Source: Blastobasis lacticolella
Taxonomy: Eukaryota; Arthropoda; Insecta; Lepidoptera; Blastobasidae
DNA length: 64,000 nt
Direction of reading: 5' to 3'
Assembly: GCA_905147135.1 (NCBI GenBank)
Contig: LR990056.1
Coordinates: forward strand, 568,001-632,000
Positions within the stretch are counted from its first letter, which is position 1. Every line of letters starts with the position of its first letter. The notes under the pieces were generated by a model, which saw only the letters and a program-made list of their open reading frames with translations, was not told where the DNA came from and made no database searches. Below are positions 57,491-64,000 of this stretch, piece after piece. The translations under genes and the position numbers were made by a program.

Positions 57491-58366
57491 CAGATACGAG
57501 TACAATATTATAAAAAGCGGTTAACCGTGGTCTCAGATGTTTTAAAAATATATAAAGTTTACAAAATACTGTTCTGCTATAGTTGATATAAGATACCACT
57601 GCGTGTAGTACCTACGAGGTAAGGAATTTATAACACAGTTATAGTTTAGTAAAACATAATGTCTTACATTATAGTCTACTATAAGTAATAACATTTTTCT
57701 TTAGTATGTATCTATTTCTATAATATACAGGCTGACCTTAGCCCCTGGACAAATAATGAAACCCTGTTTAAGGCTACTACTCAGCAGCATCATAAAATAG
57801 GTCTTTCTTTAATAAGACAAAAAAACATAAAATTATTTTTTCTAACTCTAAAATTAAATTGTAACTTAATCGGCAACGATCACAACATACTGTATCACAA
57901 CAACAACAACACAAATAAATTAATTATTGACATTCATGATACGACACATGAAAAGCGAGTGACGTTATGTCACACTTCAAGTGATTGTCAAATTACAATA
58001 CAATTTATTTTAATTCATTTAGGCTGTCATCTGGCGTGGAGTTCTAATGCAATTCAAAATAGTTTGCAATATTGCAAACCCGCGTATTGGTGGCCTGCTT
58101 GCCTGTTTATCTGCCGTAAAACATTAAAAATAATAAATTGGGTACTTTGTAGACCATGCAACTACATACAGGTTGCTCCTGTGTGATAAATTTAAAGTCG
58201 TTGATTTTTCAGTAAATACTTTACTGATTGTTATAATACTTTGCAGTTTCATTTTAAATACCCTACTCTACTAGTAGTATTCGGCTTTGTTCAGAGCGTA
58301 AGGACACCCTGATATAGGTATATTCGTTTTGTAAAATTGCCTCTAAAAAGGATCAAAATATTATTT
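57491..58366. other. Unassigned AT-rich DNA
   Basis: Only a CAACAACAACAAC run near 57899 stands out. Confidence 0.5.
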
Positions 58367-58664
58367 CCCGATTGCACTAAACTTTATGCCCCGTCTAAGT
58401 CGATTTCAGATATAGCATTACACCAATCACTTTAGGTGAAACCTAAACAGCAATAACGCCGTTTACACTAAACTTAGGAATCGGCTAAGTTCTTTTTTAT
58501 CTCAATTTGTAAGTTGCTGATTGGATAAAAACTTGTTAACTCGGGACTTAGGCGATGTTAAGTTTAGTGAGCGACCACAAGTCACCTTTGATTTTATGAA
58601 GCCGATTTTGTGACTGGGATAACTTAAAAGTCAAATTAAGTCACCTAAGTTTAGTGCAGTCGGG
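58367..58664. mobile_element. MITE with TAAGTTTAGTGCA-type ends
   Basis: The left end CCCGATTGCACTAAACTT and right end AAGTTTAGTGCAGTCGGG are inverted repeats with one mismatch, and internal AACTTAG/CTAAGTT motifs repeat through the 298-bp element. A half copy lies at 37735-37905. The target duplication is unclear (ATATT/AATAT). Confidence 0.7.
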
Positions 58665-60214
58665 CAATATCTAGTCTCTAGTCGTTTTACTGTAATGAAA
58701 GTCTTCACCTATTGATCAAGGCATATTGTTTGCTCCTGAGTAAATTCCTAAAACATAATTTAATAAATAAATACATAATTAGAACGTAATACAACCCAAA
58801 AGTTGAACTTTGCATTGACATTTTAACCAATTCCAATATAAAGTTAAAAGAAGGAACCCAATTCTTGTAGAAAATGTTTTCAGGCTACGAAAGTCCCAAA
58901 ATAATTAACGGAACACCGCGGTTCCTTTGAGGCACACTTATCCCTTGAAAATTTTAATGTTTTACTGAAGTTGTATTTAATAAAGACATTAATTAAAATT
59001 CATTTTGGCTGCTTTGATATTAGGGTAAGTAGGTATTATACTAATTGGAGCTGTTGAAATTCACTTTTATAATTACTTTACAGTGGTCGAACACCTTTTC
59101 GTAGGCAAGGGCCTTATTTTGGAAAAAAAGGAGTGAAGGCGGCCCGCACTGCACTAGTTCATAACTTTACTTTGATAGTGGCGGAGTAAACCTTTTCAAT
59201 TCAACAGAATTACATAATATTCGTAACAATCACATCAATCGCAGTTAACTCGATATTTTTGATAATTTGTTAACCTTAAAAATATTGCGTAATTGTTATA
59301 AACGTAAATAATTTAATGAGCAGGCGTGGCGAACTTGACATTTTGGCTGTTTAAAAATATATCTGAGTAGGAGAACCACACAGCCCGAATCTCTACCGAG
59401 CTGCCGTGCCCAAGACAAAGCCCTCACACCCCAGGGAATAAGAGTAATAATACCCATATCGTAGAAGTCCGCTTCACAACTGACAGCTGGGCAGCTGGCG
59501 TCATAGTTCCACGCATGTGCGACTACAACGAGCTCGGGATTTGAAACTTACCTACTTAAGTAGGTTCAAATAAGTAGCTTAAGCTAGCTCGACTTTTTTG
59601 ACATTTTACCACTATGAAAGCCCTCTAGTTTTGACCTTGGCCAACCTCGTCCTGCCGCAGATATCATTATTTAGAAAACGACGAAGGTAGCTCATCCACT
59701 GAGCGATTTTGACCTCTTTATGAAGCTCACAGAGAGAGAGAGAGATTACTAAAAACAGCGCTCACTGAGCATCACAGCGGTGTCGACCCATGCCGCTGGT
59801 TTTACTCAGCAAATACTCGAAATTAGCTCGAAAATGACATTTCATTCGGCCGCAAGTCCTGTAATCGGGACGGGACACGAACGTCGTTACACAGAGACAG
59901 AGTGACTGTAAACATGAATAGGCCTCCGACTTTGAAATGGTTTGTGGCCGGCGGTCATCACGCGAAGACACGCCTCGGAATGTGATAAATGGGAGTGTTT
60001 ACGCTGTGCTTTGTAGGTTTAAGGTGGTGGTTTACAGCTATCGCAGAATATCTATCTATACAAATGCTGATATTTTAGTTTGCGTATTTGAAGGCAAAAT
60101 TCTGATGGCCAAAGGCTAAAGATTATATATTTATTATATTTCGGTCTACAGTTGCGTTGCTTCTTGGACAACACGAAATCGCAATATTATACAGGTGAGA
60201 TCAAACTGATAATA
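58665..60214. other. Unassigned intergenic DNA
   Basis: No gene is recognised. 59380-59560 and 59760-59970 are somewhat GC-richer, and 59729-59744 is a GA repeat. An unrecognised upstream CaMKK exon or promoter could lie in this general region, but nothing in the sequence shows it. Confidence 0.35.
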
Positions 60215-60400
60215 AGAAGGCACGTGCTCGTGATAATAAACAACTTTTACTATAGCACCAACTATGAAATCGCGGAAGCAGTTCCATACAAAATTGAAAA
60301 AGAATTATGCCAAATCGTATAAAACAGCATTTTTTTGGGATTTTCGAGTTTGTGCCATAGTAAAGGGTGCCCCTTGGAATTATCAATTTGAAATCACCTT
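60215..60400. repeat. Repeat with inverted ends, shared with 41860-41972
   Basis: TTTACTATAGCACCAACTATGAA near 60248 and GTTTGTGCCATAGTAAAGGG near 60349 are partly inverted to each other, and GAAATCACC/CAATTTGAAATCA recurs at 41955. Probably a small non-autonomous element. Confidence 0.45.
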
Positions 60401-61971
60401 GTATCGGTGTTCGTCACGTACCGTACGTACTCAAATCGTGCTCCTCGACAAAGGGTGCAACACAGTCGCAATTTTTTCTCTAATTAAAAAAGGCTTAAAT
60501 TGTCTCTAATAATATAAGAGAAAGATTAATTCCCTCTAACATTATTGTTTTCTATACCTAACAATATTTAGAGAAAAGACAGCCTCACTCATCTCCCTCA
60601 CGCTGCGAAATTGTTTAATCAAAGAGAAATTACACGCTCCGTTAGAGCCCTGTGTAGGTAGTCTGTTTGACTGAGCAATTTAAATTATACAAACTAGCCA
60701 GACATTCACATACTTTAGACAAAACTAAATTAATCAAAGCTCACAATACAATAGCGCAAAGTTTGTAAACGAATAAAACGAGTACAGAAACAGAAACTCA
60801 GTAAGCAACCCAACTAACGATAGCAAAGGCATTCTAAAACACAAACCAGACTCTAGCCGAGAAATGAATTGTTACAATGCCGCCACCAATGTTGCCCTTT
60901 ACTAAAAAACCATGCCAAAAACTTGGCAAGTCTACACAAATTGTTCGCACAACAATGTTGTGTTTGAAAAGCTTCCGAAGCTCGTGGAAACTTTTAAGGC
61001 TCTGGCTGTGTCGTAACGTAAAACGGGGCTTAATAATATTTTTCCATGAATGCCGTACGAGGCTACGTACTGGAGCTTTTGAAAGATCATAAACAGAGAG
61101 ATAAGGGTCGCGAGGCTTTACGTAAATTTTGCCGAATATGTCTATTTTTAACACGCTTTTTTAAGTATTTAAGTATAAAAAAGTGTCGCAGTTAAATTGG
61201 GCCTTGAACGGAATGGGTTTATATTTACAGAGTCCGTAACCATGGTTCGAAGTACAAATGATCGATCGGAAGTTCGACAGATCGTTGCTTTGACGAATTG
61301 TTTTTCGAAATCAAGTCTGTGTTGTATAAATGAACAGAAGGCTAAGTTGAATTAGGAAGGGTTTGAAGGGTAAGTTGAGTTTAGACTTTGGACTGTGTCC
61401 GGTCCATACGCGCATTAATACTGACGCTAGCTCATTTTGTACCGGAGGCAGGTAGATTGATGTGCTGCCTACCATACCTAATTTAATTGGCTACCGTGTC
61501 CTTCGAACGAAAACACAACAATGCAAGCATTGTTGCTTGGCGGCAGTTATAATTGGGCGGTTGTAAGTACTCATTCGGGTACTCGTCAGGTTTTACAACG
61601 AGTTGGCTGCTGCAGAATTGAAGGCTATATTCCACAATATGTTGAACCCCTTTTCCTAAGTCCCTCTCTAGTCCAGTAACAATAAATATTAATGCGACCA
61701 TTCCTCTGGCGCCACGTCTGCTACATGCATTGAAACATATTGAGGGATCAATGGAAACGCTCCCTTTGTGACACGGTGATAAGAATATATATATGGTGGT
61801 AAAACCGATAGATACTACTTACGGAGATCGTACAAGACGACTCATAGACATGTCTCAGTGAAAAACTGTTCGGGATCTTTGTAGACTAGAAAACAGACAA
61901 AATGGAAAGGCTGCGGTTTCTTACCCGCTTGGTGGAGATTATGGCAAAACAATAAGAAACAACTTACTTAC
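60401..61971. other. Unassigned intergenic DNA
   Basis: No coding motif or repeat border recognised. A 106-codon minus frame (60834-61154) has no supporting feature. Confidence 0.45.
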
Positions 61972-62301
61972 TTACTTAATGCGCTGGCTCAGCGACCCAA
62001 AGTGGATCTTGGCCTCCGACACCAGCGATCGCCACCTCTCCCTATCCTGCGCCATCTCCTGCCAATCGAGGATTCCTAGTGCGTGCAGGTCTTTCAGGAC
62101 TTCATCCCTCCAGCGATATCTGGGTCGCCCGACCGGTCGTCGTGCGCTCGGCCGACCCACATATGCTCTCCTTACAGCGCGATCCTCCCCCATCCTCTCC
62201 ACGTGGCCAAGCCAACGCAATCTTGCAGCCTTGATCTCTCCCAGAATATTGGGTTCGGAAATAAGCTGTTCCACCTCCTCGTATTTTCTTCTCTTCCACA
62301 T
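61965..62301 (-). pseudogene. RTE/Jockey-type LINE C-terminal end with (AAGT)n tail
   Basis: Minus-strand codons read EIKAARLRWLGHVERMGEDR, AVRRAYVGRPSARRPVGRPR, YRWRDEVLKDLHALGI and WRSLVSEAKIHFGSL, ending at 61972 with an AAGTAAGTAAGTAAG tail (61963-61978 region). It has the RW(F/Y/L)GHV motif in common with other LINE tails in the window. 5'-truncated. Confidence 0.82.
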
Positions 62302-62589
62302 GCCGTCCTCACCCTATGTTGGCCCCAGAATAAGAAACAAACTAACAATAAAATAACCGTTCAGATTTACTAACACCCGTAATCACAAACAACAACAATA
62401 CTTCACGGCAACAAAACCCCTAATTCTGGGATACTTATTAGATCGCGTACACTGTCTGACCACATAAATAGCAAACTGAAACTCTAACATATTTATTCAA
62501 TTAAAGGTTTACAAGAAACACTTATGAGTACAAAGTTTCTGAATACGGGTGTTTCTCTTTATTTCCATAACAACTCTAAATATAGATTT

Positions 62590-62710
62590 TAAGTCTTTCG
62601 TGGTTATTCACTACACTATCATCGCACATATTATCGGGTTTATTGCAACGGTTTGTATTGTTTTTACCTCGATTTTTCGACGCAGTTGCATGCGTCATGG
62701 TTACGAGTGG
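62590..62710 (-). repeat. Penelope-like element terminal fragment
   Basis: TTAAGTCTTTCGTGGTTATTC ACTACAC, CATATTATCGGGTTTATTGC and CGACGCAGTTGCATGCGTCA match the outer part of the arm at 48885-49000. Confidence 0.7.
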
Positions 62711-62989
62711 TCAAAATGTTGTCAAATTTTCCATTGCTAACTACAACACCGCATAACTCCCCACTCGGAAGGTAACTGTATGTAAACTTACACCGTCGAT
62801 TAATCATATTTACCAAGAACTGTCACCGCGAGGCGTGAGGGGCGTGTTGCCACAGTGTTACCGTCAGTATGGTTACCACGCTTGGTTACCATCGACGGCT
62901 GCTCTGCTAACGAATAGGGACAGTTATGACGCGATGGCTAAATATGTAGTTACTTGTAACACGCGGTCCCCGTTTTCACTCGTCTGCTG
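62711..62989. other. Unassigned intergenic DNA
   Basis: A short GGTTACCA-rich patch (62870-62900) is the only pattern noticed. Confidence 0.45.
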
Positions 62990-63235
62990 TTTGAATAATC
63001 TAATCGACAGTTAAGTTGGATAACTCGCGACCAAGTTTACTTGAACTCAAATATTTTCTAAACTACAAAACAGATTTTAGTGAAACAAAGCTAAGAACTA
63101 TCTCGGTTATATTGGCTTTTAAATAGAGGAAACCGCATCGAAATCGATCCATCCGTTCGAGAGCTACGATGTCACAGACACACACAAAGCCACAGACCTC
63201 TTTTCGAAGAAAGTCCTCTTTGTTCGCCGAAAAAG
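62990..63235 (-). repeat. Dispersed repeat, reverse copy of the CCCGTCGAAAAAAG family
   Basis: CTCGCGACCAAGTTTACTTG, CATCCGTTCGAGAGCTACGA TGTCACAGACAC and CTTTGTTCGCCGAAAAAG read as the reverse of 4937-5300. Confidence 0.55.
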
Positions 63236-64000
63236 AAAACTATTCATTTTACTTTGCCTTGCTTTCACGCGTATTGCTTCTGAATTTAAACTGTATTTAG
63301 CCAGGTGTAATAAGGGTCATAAGCATGTCGAGATTTAGTTTTGTGTCAAGAAAGTGACATTATCTTTTGCATTGGAATCTTTTCTTTTGAAACATGAAGT
63401 TCTATGAAACAAGCCATGCTCTCTGACCAAAATATAAGCTTTACAGAAGAAGAGGCATGGGCCTTCTTGAGACAACAATACAATTAATACAAGAATACAA
63501 TCTAAATCTAAAATTATTTTGGTTTTTTATTAATACACAACCAAACTCCAGTTTCTATGACACCTACACATGGTTAAAGCTACCATGTACCACGTAGGTG
63601 TCGCAATTAAATGCAACTTATGTAAATTTAAATTAAACTTCACAGTAACTACACATCAATTTTACAGCACTCTCTTAGATTGTTTCTGAGCGAACGCCGC
63701 CGCCACCCACAACCTTTATTTGCCAATTTATCCCACTGTGAGCATAACTTAAGCACCCTGTATCACCTGATACGTAATTGCAATGTGGGAGCAACCTGTG
63801 TTAGCTAAGACGGTGATCGTGATGTTGACTAATCTCTTTGGAATGTGTTTGGTTTGGCCTACGCCGATTATTGTGAAGCAAGGAGATTTTAACACACAAT
63901 TATCAATCTTTTAGGGTTCTGTACAACTAGTGTCAAATAAGAAGAGACTTTGCGGGTCACGTGGTTCGACTTGCTTCGTAGGCTTGCGCGAAATCCCCTC
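63236..64000. other. Unassigned intergenic DNA
   Basis: 63558-63602 can fold (GACACCTAC pairs with GTAGGTGTC, CATGGT with ACCATG). The last 15 bases repeat GCGCGAAATCCCCTC seen at about 41814-41828. No gene seen. Confidence 0.4.

Noticed and set aside
59762..59971. Minus-strand frame of 69 codons as first exon of CaMKK
   Set aside because: Only slightly raised GC content supports it; no motif or donor in the right phase was found.
60834..61154. 106-codon minus-strand frame as an upstream CaMKK exon
   Set aside because: The residues do not resemble CaMKK N-termini, and no donor in the required phase was identified.
63558..63602. microRNA-like hairpin
   Set aside because: Two short stems (9 and 6 bp) with an internal bulge are too weak; no conserved seed can be judged from sequence alone.

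Overview
The window is eukaryotic nuclear DNA, almost certainly from a moth or butterfly (Lepidoptera). I infer this from AT-rich intergenic DNA, short introns with GT..AG borders, LINE 3' tails ending in GAT/ATG, AAGT or TTTC repeats, two abundant tRNA-derived SINE families, Penelope-like and Helitron-like pieces, and many hAT-type miniature elements. No search was run, so species is not claimed.

Only two host genes are well supported. (1) 7442-9491, plus strand: a two-exon gene for a 585-residue secreted protein with a signal peptide, an acidic Ser/Glu-rich N-terminal half and a Gln/Asn/Tyr-rich C-terminal half with two kinds of short repeat. The first exon is only 18 nt long. (2) 21521-35757, minus strand: nine exons of a calcium/calmodulin-dependent protein kinase kinase (CaMKK). 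The exons join in frame from the N-terminal linker through a complete kinase domain to the autoinhibitory region. The real N-terminus and the last codons are not identified. A 54-nt exon at 28871-28924 supplies the glycine loop. The DFG motif reads DLG.

Everything else is mobile-element sequence or unassigned DNA. 1-6600: LINE, Penelope, SINE and MITE fragments. 9800-12000: a SINE, a hAT-type element and LINE tails. 12040-15590: a nearly full-length but frameshifted LINE with endonuclease and reverse transcriptase regions. 15800-21100: SINE, LINE tails and a repeat-poor AT-rich stretch that may be the 3' end of the kinase transcript. 22000-36000: kinase introns filled with retroposons. 36000-47600: retroposons, a 2.3 kb hAT-type element with an exact 8-bp target duplication, Helitron-like pieces and SINEs. 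48900-53830: a nest of inverted repeats, namely a Penelope fragment folded on itself and then a 3.2 kb palindrome with 1.3 kb arms. 54000-64000: two more hAT-type elements (one split by a retroposon with a 13-bp target duplication), SINEs, a LINE end and unassigned DNA.

The most interesting parts are the palindrome cluster at 48.9-53.8 kb (possible long-hairpin RNA source), the unrecognised secreted Q/N-rich protein, the DLG-type CaMKK, and the clearly bounded transposons with target duplications.
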